Shown here: piece after piece, positions 38,494 to 47,625 of the stretch | Numbering within the stretch: position 1 is the stretch's first letter | Layout: each line of letters starts with the position of its first letter | Source: Saccharopolyspora rectivirgula DSM 43747 | GTDB taxonomy: Bacteria > Actinomycetota > Actinomycetes > Mycobacteriales > Pseudonocardiaceae | Assembly (NCBI RefSeq): GCF_000497205.1 | Contig: NZ_AYJW01000015.1 | Span: forward strand, 1 to 62,586 | Length of the DNA stretch: 62,586 bases | Direction of reading: 5' to 3' | Position numbers and translations under genes: made by a program | Notes under the pieces: generated by a model | What the model saw: only the letters and a program-made list of their open reading frames with translations | What the model was told of the DNA's origin: nothing | Databases searched by the model: none

Positions 38494-40053
38494 ATGAGCA
38501 CAGCCCAGCGCACCGGAACAGCCCGTATGAGTGAGCCCATTGACGCGGTAGCGGACCAGTTGCGGCAGGCGGGTGTGCTCGCCCGCCGGTTGCGGGAGGT
38601 GCTGGGTTTGCTGGCCGCCGGTGGGGCGCGGCCGTTGGACGAGCTGGTGCGTTCGACCGGGGTGCCGCGGCGGGACGTGGAGCTGCTGTTGGCGGCGGCG
38701 CAGGGGGACGTGGAGGCCGCGGCGGGTGGTTTCCGGTTGTCGGAGCGGGCCGCGTCGCGGTACGTGGAGAGGTTCGCGCTCGACGGGCTCGACGCCCCGG
38801 TGGGGACGGGTGCGCAGCTGGAGCTGTTGCGCTCGTTCGTGGCGTCCGGGCCGGCCCCGGACGCGGCGTTGGACCACGTGACCGCCACGCCGGAGACGGT
38901 GTTGCGCCGGGCGGAGTGGCTCAGCGCGCACTACGACTTGGCCGGTGCCCGCGTGGTGTGCTTGGGGGATCACGATTTGACGTCGCTGGCGGTGAAGCTG
39001 CTGGTGCCGTCGGCGTCGGTGACCGTGGTGGACGTGGACGAGCGGATCCTGCAGCACCTGGACCGGGTGTCGGCCGAGCAGGGGTTCGAGCTGTGCACGT
39101 TGCACGCTGATCTGCGGTTCGGGTTGCCCGCGGGGGTGGCGGAGTCGGCGGACGTGGTGATCACCGACCCGCCGTACACCCCGGAGGGGATCGGGTTGTT
39201 CGCCAGTCGGGCGGTGGAGTGCTTGGCGGACGGCGGTGGCCGGGTGGTGATCGCCTACGGGTTCAGTCCGCGCACTCCCGCGCTGGGGCACAAGGTGCAG
39301 CAGGAGTTGTTGCGGCTGGGGTTGGTGTTCGAGGCGGTGCTGCCGGGGTTCAACCGCTATTTCGGGGCGCAGGCCATCGGCAGCAGCAGTGACTTGTACG
39401 TGTGCCAGCCGACCGCGAACGCCCGCAGGACCGTGTTGCGGCAGGGCACCGGGATTTACACGCACGGGCCGCATTCGGTGGAGTCGGCTCGGGGCGAGGT
39501 GTCCGCGGAGCTGCTGGCGGGGGTTGGTGAGCGGGCTGGCTGCCGGGTGGAGTCGTTGCGCGCGCCGGACTGGTCGCGCCCGGTGCGCGGCGACCGGGCC
39601 GGGGTGTTCGACTTGCGGGCGGATCCGGGGCCGTGGTTGTTGCGGATGCTGTTGGCGACCAATTCGCCGCGGGCGGTGTTCTTGGTGGACAACAACCACC
39701 CGGACATCACCGGGGAGGCCGGGCAGCGGGCGTTGGCCGAGTTGGTGGCGGACAAGTACGCGTTGCGGTTCCACCGCAGCAGCCCGGACCGCAAGCACGC
39801 GGTCGTGGTGGCCGAGGAGCGCGAGCCGGGTTCGGCGGCGGGTTTCGTGCTGCGCCGGGCGCACGGCAAGTTGCGCAACGTGTGGCGGGAAGCGTTGATC
39901 GAGCAGGCCGGTGGTGCGCTGTCGAAGCGGGAGGCGGTGGAGCGGGTTCGCGCGCGGGCACCGCACCCGCGGGACCTGTCGCTGCGGTTGATCGATCTGC
40001 CCCGGCACCGCGTTCGGGACGTGCTGCGGGCGTTGGGGCAGGTCAGGCTTTGA
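38494..40053 (+). CDS. BpsA-like branched-polyamine (bis-aminopropyl spermidine) synthase family protein
   Basis: 519 residues. Part 1 (about 15-90) looks like a winged helix. Part 2 (about 100-310) is a Rossmann aminopropyl/methyl-transferase fold with VCLGDHDLTSLA, VDVDERILQHL and VVITDPPYTPEGIGLF, the motif set I know from the BpsA family that adds aminopropyl groups to spermidine. Part 3 (about 330-519) is an extension I cannot place, containing FLVDNNHPDITGEAG and basic helices. The ATG at 38494 follows TAAGCT by 10 nt; a second ATG lies 11 codons on. It is 48 nt after iclR and overlaps the next gene tail-to-tail by 11 nt. DNA/RNA N-methylation is an alternative because of the DPPY motif. 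Confidence 0.7.
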   Translation: MSTAQRTGTARMSEPIDAVADQLRQAGVLARRLREVLGLLAAGGARPLDELVRSTGVPRRDVELLLAAAQGDVEAAAGGFRLSERAASRYVERFALDGLDAPVGTGAQLELLRSFVASGPAPDAALDHVTATPETVLRRAEWLSAHYDLAGARVVCLGDHDLTSLAVKLLVPSASVTVVDVDERILQHLDRVSAEQGFELCTLHADLRFGLPAGVAESADVVITDPPYTPEGIGLFASRAVECLADGGGRVVIAYGFSPRTPALGHKVQQELLRLGLVFEAVLPGFNRYFGAQAIGSSSDLYVCQPTANARRTVLRQGTGIYTHGPHSVESARGEVSAELLAGVGERAGCRVESLRAPDWSRPVRGDRAGVFDLRADPGPWLLRMLLATNSPRAVFLVDNNHPDITGEAGQRALAELVADKYALRFHRSSPDRKHAVVVAEEREPGSAAGFVLRRAHGKLRNVWREALIEQAGGALSKREAVERVRARAPHPRDLSLRLIDLPRHRVRDVLRALGQVRL

Positions 40054-42841
40054 CCGTTTGCAGGAAGTTCTGCCGCATCAGGTGCCGGAACTCTTCGGCG
40101 GGGACTGCTGGGGAGAACAGCCAGCCCTGGTGGGCGTGCGCTCCTGCTTCGGCCAGCAGGCGGAATTGGGTGGGGGTTTCCACGCCTTCGGCGACGCACT
40201 CCCGCCCCATGGCCCGGGTCATGTCCACCACGGCGCGGGCCACCGCGTAGTCGGGTCCGCTGTCGCCCACGCCGGCGATGAACCGGCGGTCGATCTTGAT
40301 GATCTGGGCGGGCAGGTCTTTGAGCCGTGCCAGGGACGAGTAGCCGGTGCCGAAGTCGTCGACGGCGAACCGGACCCCTTGCCGGCCGAGTTCCCGCATT
40401 TCGCGGCGGGGCCGGGCGGGCAGGTCGACCACGGTGGTTTCCACCAGTTCCAGCACCACGCGGTCCTGGTCGATGCCGCTCTCGTTGATGATGTCGGTGA
40501 TGGCTTCCACGAAACCGGGGGTGCCGGGCACGAGGCCGGCCAGGTTGACCGCGATGCGCACCGGTTTCCCGTTCACCGCGGGCCAGGTGCGGGCTTCGGC
40601 GAGCGCGGTGCGCAGCACCCAGCGGTCCAGGTCCGGCAGCAGGTCGCCTTGTTCGGCCACCGGGATGAACACGTTGGGGCCGATGAAGCCGCGTTCGGGG
40701 TGTTGCCAGCGCAGCAGGGCTTCCGCGCTGATGGTCCAGCCGTCGCTGTCCACCACCGGCTGGTAGTGCAGCACGAGTTCGTCCCAGTGCAGGGCTTCGC
40801 GCAGTTCCCCTTCCAGCTGCATCTGGTGGTTGGCGTTGGCGATGAGGTCGGGGCTGGCGATGGTGATCTTGCCGGAGCCGCGTTGTTTGGCCTCGTACAT
40901 GGCGGCGTCGGCGAACCGGAGCAGGTCTTCGCCGTGGCGGGTCGCGCCGTTGGGCATCGCCGCCCCGATGGAGGCGGTGACCCGCAGCAGTTGCCCGCCG
41001 ACCGGCACCGGGGTGCGCAGGAGGGCGGCGACTTGGCTGATCAGCTCGTCGATGCCCCCGGCCGGTTCGAGGTCTTGGCAGATGATGACGAATTCGTCGC
41101 CGGAGATGCGGGCGGGGATGCAGCCCGGTGGGAGGCCTTCTTCCAGCCGGTTGGCCAGGGCGACCAGCAGTTCGTCGCCGGCGTCGTGGCCGAGGGAGTC
41201 GTTGATGCGTTTGAAGTTGTCGATGTCGCAGTACAGCACCGCGATGCTGTGGGTGTCGGCCCACTGCCACAGCCGGCGGAGCAGGTCTTTGACCGCTGAC
41301 CGGTTGGGCAGCCCGGTCAGGTCGTCGTGGGTGGCTTGGTAGCGGAGCGCTTCGGCGGTGCGGCGGCGTTCGGTGATGTCTTGGAAGGCCACCAGCCAGA
41401 ACTGGGTTCCGTCGTCTTGCACCGACAACGTCACGTGCAGTTCGCAGTAGACGGGTTCGCCGTCGGAGCGCAGCATGATGCGCTGCAGCACCCGGTGCGG
41501 TTGGTCTTGGCGCGGTGGTCGGGGCAGTCGCTGCTCCAGCTCGGCGGGGTGGGTGAGTTCGCCGATGCTCATCCCGCGCAGTTCTTCGATCTGGTAGCCG
41601 AGCAGGTCGCACAGGGCCTTGTTGGCGTCGACAAGGCGTTCTCCGCTGGCGTCGAACAGCCCGATGCCGACCGGGGTGATCGCCACCAGGTCGGAGAACC
41701 GCTGGGTGGTGCGCTGCAAGCGGGCGATCACCGCGCGCTGCTCGGTGACGTCCTGGGCGGTGCCGACCACGGTCCAGTGCCCGCCGTGGGAGACGGCTTG
41801 CCCGTGCACGCGCAGCAGCCGCACGCTCCCGTCGGCGAGCAGGTAGCGGTGTTCGACTTCGACCGGCTGGCGGTGCTGGGCCAGTGGTCGCCAGGCTTTG
41901 CGCACGTAGTCCCGGTCGTCCGGGTGCACTTGGTTGAGGTAGTCGTTGAAGCTGATGCGGCTGCGGTTCTCCCCGAGCACTTCCCGCAGCATCGGCGAGA
42001 GCAGGAAGGTTTTGCGCAGCGGCTCCCATTCCCAGGTGCCCAGGTGGGCGATGCGCTGGGCTTCTTCGAGTTTGCGGCGCTCGTTGAGCAGCTGGTTCTG
42101 CAGCTGCCGGTGTTCGGTGATGTCCTGGGTGGTGCCGAACACGCGGATGATGTTGCCGGCCCGGTCCCGTTCCACCCGGGCGGTGCACTGGTAGATGCGG
42201 CTGCCGTCGAGGCTGCGGATTTCCTGCTCGACCTGGGTGTCGGGGTCGGCTTCGCGCAGCTGGGCGAGGAACTTCTCGATCAGCGGGCGGTCAGCGGGGT
42301 GGACGGCGTTGGCCGCGTCGCGCGGGTCTTCGGGCTGCTCGTAGCCGGCGGCGGCGAAGAACTCCTTCGTCACTTCGCTGAGGTAGAACTCGCCGGTCTC
42401 CGGGTAGTAGGCCCAGCTGCCCAGTTTGGCCATCCGCTGGGTGGCGAGGAGCCGCTGCAGTTGGTAGTGCTCGGTTTCGCGCACCGGCTCGTGGTGCTGT
42501 TCTCCGGTGAGGTCGGAGATGTCGACCAGCACGGTGATGTTCAGGTCCTCGTCGTAGGCGTGCGGCCAGCTGACCAGGCGCACCGGTAGTCGACCGCCGG
42601 GGGTGACCAGCTGGGCGATGTTGCCCTTGCGGACCAGCAGGTGGGAGAGCTTGCGGCCGGTGAAGGCTTCCGGGGAGGACTGCCCGGCCAGGCGCAGCAG
42701 TTGTTCGGTGACGCGCACCACCGTGCCGTCTGCCGTGCTCAGCATGGCTGGCAGAGCGGGCAGCGGAAATTCCGCGGCCGGGTCGCCGGTGCCGGCGTGC
42801 CAGGCCCGCGTCCCCCCGTGGTCCCGCTTGCTCAACTGCAC
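40043..42841 (-). CDS. PAS-GGDEF-EAL protein (cyclic di-GMP turnover)
   Basis: About 930 residues, with no signal peptide or membrane helix. Several PAS/PAC sensor modules come first (about 30-480; repeated VFGTTQDITE, VVGTAQDVTE, VAFQDITERR endings). The GGDEF domain (about 490-660) contains YCDIDNFKRINDSLGHDAGD and RISGDEF, so its signature is SGDEF. The EAL domain (about 670-925) has intact ISAEALLRWQ, VDDFGTGYSSL and KIDRRFI. It could make, degrade or only sense c-di-GMP. AAGGAG abuts the GTG at 42841, so the TTG at 42835 with better spacing may be the true start. Confidence 0.9.
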   Translation of the reverse strand: MQLSKRDHGGTRAWHAGTGDPAAEFPLPALPAMLSTADGTVVRVTEQLLRLAGQSSPEAFTGRKLSHLLVRKGNIAQLVTPGGRLPVRLVSWPHAYDEDLNITVLVDISDLTGEQHHEPVRETEHYQLQRLLATQRMAKLGSWAYYPETGEFYLSEVTKEFFAAAGYEQPEDPRDAANAVHPADRPLIEKFLAQLREADPDTQVEQEIRSLDGSRIYQCTARVERDRAGNIIRVFGTTQDITEHRQLQNQLLNERRKLEEAQRIAHLGTWEWEPLRKTFLLSPMLREVLGENRSRISFNDYLNQVHPDDRDYVRKAWRPLAQHRQPVEVEHRYLLADGSVRLLRVHGQAVSHGGHWTVVGTAQDVTEQRAVIARLQRTTQRFSDLVAITPVGIGLFDASGERLVDANKALCDLLGYQIEELRGMSIGELTHPAELEQRLPRPPRQDQPHRVLQRIMLRSDGEPVYCELHVTLSVQDDGTQFWLVAFQDITERRRTAEALRYQATHDDLTGLPNRSAVKDLLRRLWQWADTHSIAVLYCDIDNFKRINDSLGHDAGDELLVALANRLEEGLPPGCIPARISGDEFVIICQDLEPAGGIDELISQVAALLRTPVPVGGQLLRVTASIGAAMPNGATRHGEDLLRFADAAMYEAKQRGSGKITIASPDLIANANHQMQLEGELREALHWDELVLHYQPVVDSDGWTISAEALLRWQHPERGFIGPNVFIPVAEQGDLLPDLDRWVLRTALAEARTWPAVNGKPVRIAVNLAGLVPGTPGFVEAITDIINESGIDQDRVVLELVETTVVDLPARPRREMRELGRQGVRFAVDDFGTGYSSLARLKDLPAQIIKIDRRFIAGVGDSGPDYAVARAVVDMTRAMGRECVAEGVETPTQFRLLAEAGAHAHQGWLFSPAVPAEEFRHLMRQNFLQTVKA

Positions 42842-43045
42842 TCCTTATGGCGACGCGGATGCCCCTCCCCACCCACGCACATTCAGGTGATCCATAACAC
42901 ATTAGATCTGGTTGCGACTTTACCGTAGCCATACCCACCGTGACGGTGCATTCCCGGACGGCGGAAATCCCTCGGGTTCACTGCCTCCGATGGCCCAGCG
43001 CCGCGTGCGTGTTGCGCAACCGAGAACCAGAGTGCCCACATGAAA

Positions 43046-43075
43046 ACGGTCGGGAGAGGTTCCTCTCCCGACCGT
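43046..43075. terminator. Terminator of the malic enzyme gene
   Basis: A perfect 14-bp stem ACGGTCGGGAGAGG (43046-43059) with CCTCTCCCGACCGT (43062-43075) and a 2-nt loop, followed on the minus strand by a short TTTTC tract. It is 15 nt past the stop. Confidence 0.85.
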
Positions 43076-43090
43076 GAACAATTCTTTACC

Positions 43091-44287
43091 TCATCCGCGG
43101 GGCCTGGCCTCAGCTCGAGCGGCCCGGGCGACCGCTTCGCTGACCGTCGGCGCCACCCGCGGGTCCAGCGGGCTCGGCACGATGTAGTCGGCGGTCAGGT
43201 CCTCGGCGGCGACCGAGGCGATCGCTTCCGCAGCCGCCAGCTTCATCTCGTCGGTGATCCGCGGCGCACCGGCCTCCAAAGCACCCTTGAAGATGCCCGG
43301 GAACGCCAGCACGTTGTTGATCTGGTTCGGGAAGTCGCTGCGCCCGGTGGCCACCACGGCAGCGTGCCGCCGCGCCACATCCGGGTGAATTTCGGGGTCC
43401 GGGTTGGACAGAGCGAACACGATCGCGTCATCAGCCATCTGCGCGACCGCTTCTTCCGGGATCTGCCCGGCCGACACCCCGATCAGCACGTCCGCACCGC
43501 GCAGCGCCTCCGCGACGCCACCGGTGAGCTGACGCGGATTGGTGAAGCCGGTCATCTCCTGCTTCACCGGGGTGAGGTTGTCCCGCCCGGAGTGGATGAT
43601 GCCGCGGGAGTCGAGCATCACGATCTCCCCGACCCCGGCCGAGTGCAGGATCTTCGCGCAAGCCACCCCGGCGGCGCCGGCACCGGAGATCACCACCCGC
43701 AGCGACCCCAGCTCCCGGCCGACCATCCGGCACGCGTTGCGCAGCGCGGCCAGCACCACGATCGCGGTGCCGTGCTGGTCGTCGTGCATCACCGGGCAGT
43801 CCAGGGCCTCGATCAGCCGGCGCTCCAGCTCGAAGCAGCGCGGCGCGGAAACGTCCTCCAGGTTCACCGCGCCGAAGGACGGGCGCAGCCGAACCAGGGT
43901 CTCCACGATCTCGTCCACGTCGGTGGTGTCCAGCACCAGCGGAATGGAGTTCAGCCCAGCGAACTTCTTGAACAGGGCCGACTTGCCCTCCATCACCGGA
44001 AGCGCAGCACGCGGCCCGATGTCGCCCAACCCGAGCACCGCTGTGCCGTCGCTGACGACCACCACCAGCTGCTGGGTCCAGGTGTAGCGGTCGGCAAGGC
44101 TGCTGTCACTGGCGATCGCCCTGCTGACCTGCGCCACACCAGGGGTGTAGGCGATGGACAGGTCCCGCGCGGTGGACAGGGGCGCGGTCACTTCGGCGGA
44201 CAGCTTGCCGCCTTCGTGGGCCGCGAAGATCTCTTCGTTGGTCAGCTCGGCACCGATTCCTTGAGCGGTGTCTTTCAGGGTGGTCAC
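43091..44287 (-). CDS. NAD(P)-dependent malic enzyme
   Basis: 398 residues, the short bacterial form. Catalytic Tyr lies in AYTPGVAQVS, the Lys/metal region in GKSALFKKFAGLN, the metal-binding motif in MHDDQHGTAIVVLAAL, the dinucleotide motif in VISGAGAAGVACAKIL, and FALSNPDPEIHPD follows. It decarboxylates malate to pyruvate, linking the TCA cycle to pyruvate. The GTG at 44287 has GGAGGG upstream. It is alone in its unit, divergent from the RmlC-like gene. Confidence 0.93.
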   Translation of the reverse strand: MTTLKDTAQGIGAELTNEEIFAAHEGGKLSAEVTAPLSTARDLSIAYTPGVAQVSRAIASDSSLADRYTWTQQLVVVVSDGTAVLGLGDIGPRAALPVMEGKSALFKKFAGLNSIPLVLDTTDVDEIVETLVRLRPSFGAVNLEDVSAPRCFELERRLIEALDCPVMHDDQHGTAIVVLAALRNACRMVGRELGSLRVVISGAGAAGVACAKILHSAGVGEIVMLDSRGIIHSGRDNLTPVKQEMTGFTNPRQLTGGVAEALRGADVLIGVSAGQIPEEAVAQMADDAIVFALSNPDPEIHPDVARRHAAVVATGRSDFPNQINNVLAFPGIFKGALEAGAPRITDEMKLAAAEAIASVAAEDLTADYIVPSPLDPRVAPTVSEAVARAARAEARPRG

Positions 44288-44624
44288 GGCGTCCCTCCAG
44301 ATGAATGTGCCTGCGGCACGGGGGCAGGTCCCCCGGCCAGGCGACCGGGCGGCTTAGCCGCCCGACGACACCGACTGCCTGAGCGTGCGGGATCAGCCGG
44401 TGCGCCTGTTCCCGGAGCCGACCGCCCTGGTTCGGACAGCGGCCCGGCGGACGCTGCGGTTCGCCCAGTCTTGCAGCCCCGACAAGCCCTGTCAGCAACC
44501 GGGGTCACAAACAACTCGCGTTTTTTAACCGGCCGTGGAAGTTCCCGACAGCTTCGCCCAACGGCGAACGGTCGGCCGCCCGGCGCAGCGACCCGCTGGC
44601 CAACATCCGCCTAGGCTTTCGCCC
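44288..44624. other. Divergent intergenic region with a leader hairpin
   Basis: 337 nt without a gene. It contains a perfect hairpin CGGGCGGC-TTA-GCCGCCCG (44346-44364), which would lie in a long 5' leader of the malic enzyme mRNA. At the right end TAGGCT (44612-44617) is the -10 of the rmlC-like gene. Nothing else is recognised. Confidence 0.55.
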
Positions 44625-45239
44625 GTGCAAGTACGTCAGCTGGAAATCACCGGAGCTGTTGAATTCACCCCGAAGACCTTCCCGGACTCCCGCGGGCTGT
44701 TCACCGCCCCGTTCCAGGAGCCGGTGTTCGCCGAGGCCCTCGGGCACCCGCTGCGGGTCGCGCAGACCAACCACAGCGTTTCGGCCCGCAACGTCATCCG
44801 CGGCGTGCACTTCGCCGACGTGCCGCCCGGGCAGGCGAAGTACGTCTACTGCCCGAAGGGCGCGCTGCTCGACGTGGTCGTCGACATCCGGGTCGGCTCC
44901 CCCACGTTCGGCCGCTGGGAGGCGATCCGCCTGGACGACACCGAGTACCGGGCCGTGTACTTGGCCGAAGGCCTCGGGCACGCGTTCATCGCCCTCACCG
45001 ACGACACGGTGATGTCCTACCTGTGCTCCACGCCCTACAACCCGCCCGCCGAGCACGGCATCAACCCGCTGGACCCGCAGTTGGGCCTGCCGTGGCAGGA
45101 GCACCTGACCGGTGAACCGGTGCTGTCGGAGAAGGACCGCACCGCCCCCAGCCTGGCCGAAGCCCAGCAGGCCGGCTTGCTGCCGGACTACCAGCAGTGC
45201 TTGGCGCGCTACGAGGAACTGCGCCAGCAGGCCGGGTAG
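44625..45239 (+). CDS. dTDP-4-dehydrorhamnose 3,5-epimerase family protein
   Basis: 204 residues from the GTG at 44625 (TAGGCT lies 7 nt upstream, so a leaderless mRNA is likely). RmlC cupin motifs: DSRGLFTAPFQ, QTNHSVSARNVIRGVHF (catalytic His), KYVYCPKGALLDVVVDIR, GLGHAFIALTDD, and YNPPAEHGINPLDPQLGLPW. It should epimerise a dTDP-4-keto-6-deoxyhexose at C3 and/or C5. No other sugar genes are near, so its product (rhamnose or another deoxysugar) is open. It overlaps the convergent protease gene by 31 nt. Confidence 0.87.
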   Translation: MQVRQLEITGAVEFTPKTFPDSRGLFTAPFQEPVFAEALGHPLRVAQTNHSVSARNVIRGVHFADVPPGQAKYVYCPKGALLDVVVDIRVGSPTFGRWEAIRLDDTEYRAVYLAEGLGHAFIALTDDTVMSYLCSTPYNPPAEHGINPLDPQLGLPWQEHLTGEPVLSEKDRTAPSLAEAQQAGLLPDYQQCLARYEELRQQAG

Positions 45240-45556
45240 CCGATCGGGCCCGGCCGCGGCCACAGCCGCCACCGGACCACCCCCAGCACCTCGGCCGGGC
45301 CCATCTCCCGCGAGTCGGCGGAACTGCCCGGGTTGTCCCCGGTGACGTACCAGCCCGGGCGCTGCGGGCGCACGGCCCGCTTCACCGACAACCGGCCCGG
45401 CAGCTGCGCCCAGCGCACCAGCACCACATCACCGGGGCGGGGGCGACCGCCCAACAGCACCAGCACCACGTCCCGGTCCCGCAACGCGGGTCGCATCGAC
45501 GAACCGCTGATCCGCATTCGCCGCCAGCTCGACCATCGGCGTCCGGTCACAGCCAT
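45209..45556 (-). CDS. Small S26/S24-type serine protease (SodX-like maturation protease)
   Basis: 115 residues. The Ser/Lys dyad of signal-peptidase-type enzymes is visible: SGSSMRPALRDRD (Ser) and RLSVKRAVRP (Lys), then TGDNPGSSADSREMG. No transmembrane anchor is seen. It resembles the small nickel-superoxide-dismutase maturation proteases, but no sodN gene lies in the window, so the substrate is uncertain. The 3' end overlaps the rmlC-like gene by 31 nt on the opposite strand. Confidence 0.75.
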   Translation of the reverse strand: MAVTGRRWSSWRRMRISGSSMRPALRDRDVVLVLLGGRPRPGDVVLVRWAQLPGRLSVKRAVRPQRPGWYVTGDNPGSSADSREMGPAEVLGVVRWRLWPRPGPIGYPACWRSSS

Positions 45557-45647
45557 CCTCGCCCCCAGTTCGCGAATACCCCACCCTAGCCCGCACCTGG
45601 GGCAGCTGGCGCCCGAAAAAATCCGGCCGAGCGATTACTCTCGGAAA

Positions 45648-46238
45648 ATGGCTGAGCATTGGGTCTACGTGCTGCGGCACGGCGCCACCGAGTGGTCCAA
45701 CAGCGGCCGCCACACCAGCCGCACCGACGTGCCGCTCACCGTTGAAGGAGAACTGCGGGCCCGCCAAGCCGGCCAAACCCTGACCGGCTTGCGCTCCGGC
45801 GGCCCTCTGCTGACCTTGACCAGTCCCCGCCAACGCGCCCGGCGCACCGCCGAACTGGCCGGGCTGGACGACATCACCACCGAGCCGCTGCTGGCCGAGT
45901 GGGACTACGGCGACTACGAGGGCCTGACCACCGACCAGATCCGCCAGCAGCAACCGGGCTGGACGGTGTGGACGCACTCCTGCCCCGGCGGGGAGTCCGC
46001 CGAGCAGGTGCAGCAGCGGGCCGACGAGGTGCTGCAGCGGGTTCGGGAGGCCGACCGGGACGTGGTGCTGGTGGGGCACGGGCACTTCAGCCGGTGCTTG
46101 ATCGCCCGCTGGCTGGGGCTCCCGGTGCAGCGGGGAGTGCACTTCGCCTTGGAGCCGGCCGCGATCGCGGTGCTCGGCTACGAACGGCAGGTGCCGCAGG
46201 TCGTGCGGGCCAACGTGGCCCCGTGGCAGCAGGGGTGA
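45648..46238 (+). CDS. Histidine phosphatase family protein
   Basis: 196 residues from the ATG at 45648, exactly 6 nt after TACTCT, so probably leaderless. The catalytic RHG motif is in VLRHGATEWSNSGRHTSRTD; the second His is in VLVGHGHFSRCL. The fold is phosphoglycerate-mutase-like, but the sequence does not identify the substrate (acid phosphatase or sugar-phosphate phosphatase are possible). Confidence 0.87.
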   Translation: MAEHWVYVLRHGATEWSNSGRHTSRTDVPLTVEGELRARQAGQTLTGLRSGGPLLTLTSPRQRARRTAELAGLDDITTEPLLAEWDYGDYEGLTTDQIRQQQPGWTVWTHSCPGGESAEQVQQRADEVLQRVREADRDVVLVGHGHFSRCLIARWLGLPVQRGVHFALEPAAIAVLGYERQVPQVVRANVAPWQQG

Positions 46239-46291
46239 GCGCTTCCCGCCTGGTTTACTTTCCCCGCGACGATCTTCCGGGAGGTGTTCGC

Positions 46292-46759
46292 ATGATTCGC
46301 CGGGTGCGGGAGAGCGATGTGCCGGCCGTGGTGGAGATGGTGCACGAACTGGCCCGCTACGAGAAGGAACCGGACAGCTGCCACCTCACCGAGGAGCAGC
46401 TGCACCGGGCGCTGTTCGCGCCCCAACCGGCCTTGTTCGGCCACGTGGCCGAGCACGCCGGGGAACCGGTGGGGTTCGCCCTGTGGTTCCTGAACTTCTC
46501 CACGTGGGAGGGCGTGCACGGCATCCACTTGGAGGACTTGTTCGTGCGGCCGGAGCACCGCGGCGCCGGCCACGGCAAGGCGCTGTTGCAGGCGCTGGCG
46601 CGGGAGTGCGTCGAGCGCGGGTACGCGCGCCTGGAGTGGTCGGTGCTGAACTGGAACGAGCCGGCCATCGGCTTCTACAAGGCGGCGGGCGCGGTGCCGA
46701 TGGACGAGTGGACGGTGTGGCGGCTCACCGGGGACGCGCTGCGGGAGTTCAGCTCCTAG
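46292..46759 (+). CDS. GNAT-family N-acetyltransferase
   Basis: 155 residues with GGGAGG before the ATG. The acetyl-CoA loop is in LEDLFVRPEHRGAGHGKALLQ (R/Q-x-x-G-x-A type) and the C-terminal LNWNEPAIGFYKAAGA is typical. It resembles diamine/thialysine acetyltransferases (start IRRVRESDVPAVVEMVHELA), so a small amine substrate is plausible. It lies 53 nt after the phosphatase gene and overlaps the opposite membrane gene by 11 nt. Confidence 0.85.
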   Translation: MIRRVRESDVPAVVEMVHELARYEKEPDSCHLTEEQLHRALFAPQPALFGHVAEHAGEPVGFALWFLNFSTWEGVHGIHLEDLFVRPEHRGAGHGKALLQALARECVERGYARLEWSVLNWNEPAIGFYKAAGAVPMDEWTVWRLTGDALREFSS

Positions 46760-47204
46760 GTTTGCGCTGCTGCTCGTTCGCGGGCTCGGCGTCGGGGGCC
46801 AGGTCCGCTTCGAACGCCCACTGCCGGCCTTCCCGGTTGAACAGCAGGTACAGCACGGCCACCGCCGGCGCGGCCAGCACCAGGGCGATCAGCGGCTGCC
46901 CGGAGGGCCCGAAGGCGTACCAGGCGGTGCCCAGCAGCAGCAGCTGCAGCAGCAACGACGGGGTGCGGGCCCAGTGCTTGCCGTTGAGCAGGCCGATCCC
47001 GGCGGCCAGCACACCGGCGGACAGCAGCCCGTAGTAGCCGGCTTCGCCGAAGGTGCTGGCGCGGTTGAGGGTGCCGACCCCGCCGAGGTCGCCGGTGGTT
47101 CCGCGGATCAGCAGCGCGGTGACGAACAGCAGCCCCGCGACGGCCTGGAGCGTGGTGATGAGCCCTGCGATGCGCACACTGCGCGGGGTGGCTGCGGTCG
47201 TCAC
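46749..47204 (-). CDS. Four-helix integral membrane protein, unknown function
   Basis: 151 residues with four hydrophobic helices (about 11-33, 56-75, 80-98, 102-121) and a polar acidic/basic tail. It starts at a GTG with GGAAAGG 10 nt upstream. It resembles small uncharacterised actinobacterial membrane proteins. Tail-to-tail overlap of 11 nt with the GNAT gene. Confidence 0.75.
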   Translation of the reverse strand: MTTAATPRSVRIAGLITTLQAVAGLLFVTALLIRGTTGDLGGVGTLNRASTFGEAGYYGLLSAGVLAAGIGLLNGKHWARTPSLLLQLLLLGTAWYAFGPSGQPLIALVLAAPAVAVLYLLFNREGRQWAFEADLAPDAEPANEQQRKPRS

Positions 47205-47625
47205 GGCGTCAACGCCTTTCCCAACCCGGTTTGGTCACTGAGCGTGTACGCCTTCGATGGTAATACCGCCCGAACGCCGCATACCTTGCCCGGGGGCCGG
47301 GGTTCATGATCGTTTAACAGCTGGTAAACCGGTATCGGTGGATTTTCGGGGTGTCCACCGCCACTGTCCGCCCGACGTCGACCGCGGGCAGCCGGGTGCG
47401 TTCCGGGGTTGCGCACCGGGTGCGGTCGGCGGGTGGTGCTGGTTCAGCGGCTCGGCGCACCGCGCGGGTGGTGTTTCAGCCGGCCGTCCGCACCGGTGGC
47501 GGACGACTGCTTGCCGTGGGCCGAGCGCGTTGCGCGGTCGGCGGGCAGCGACAACCGAATAGTGCTGACCCGGCCGGAAGCAGGTCCTTTACCGGCCGGT
47601 AAGCATCCTGGCCTAGGCTGCGGGT
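47205..47625. other. Intergenic region upstream of the DAG-kinase-like gene
   Basis: 421 nt without a supported gene. It contains an imperfect palindrome GTTTA-N8-TAAAC (47312-47329), CTTTACCGGCCGGTAAG at about 47587-47603 (a perfect palindromic core), and TAGGCT (47614-47619), the -10 of the next gene. A short Arg-rich frame at 47351-47602 is not convincing. Confidence 0.55.

Noticed and set aside
47351-47602. An 83-codon Arg-rich frame upstream of the DAG-kinase-like gene
   Set aside because: No ribosome site, composition typical of random high-GC sequence, and no recognisable family.
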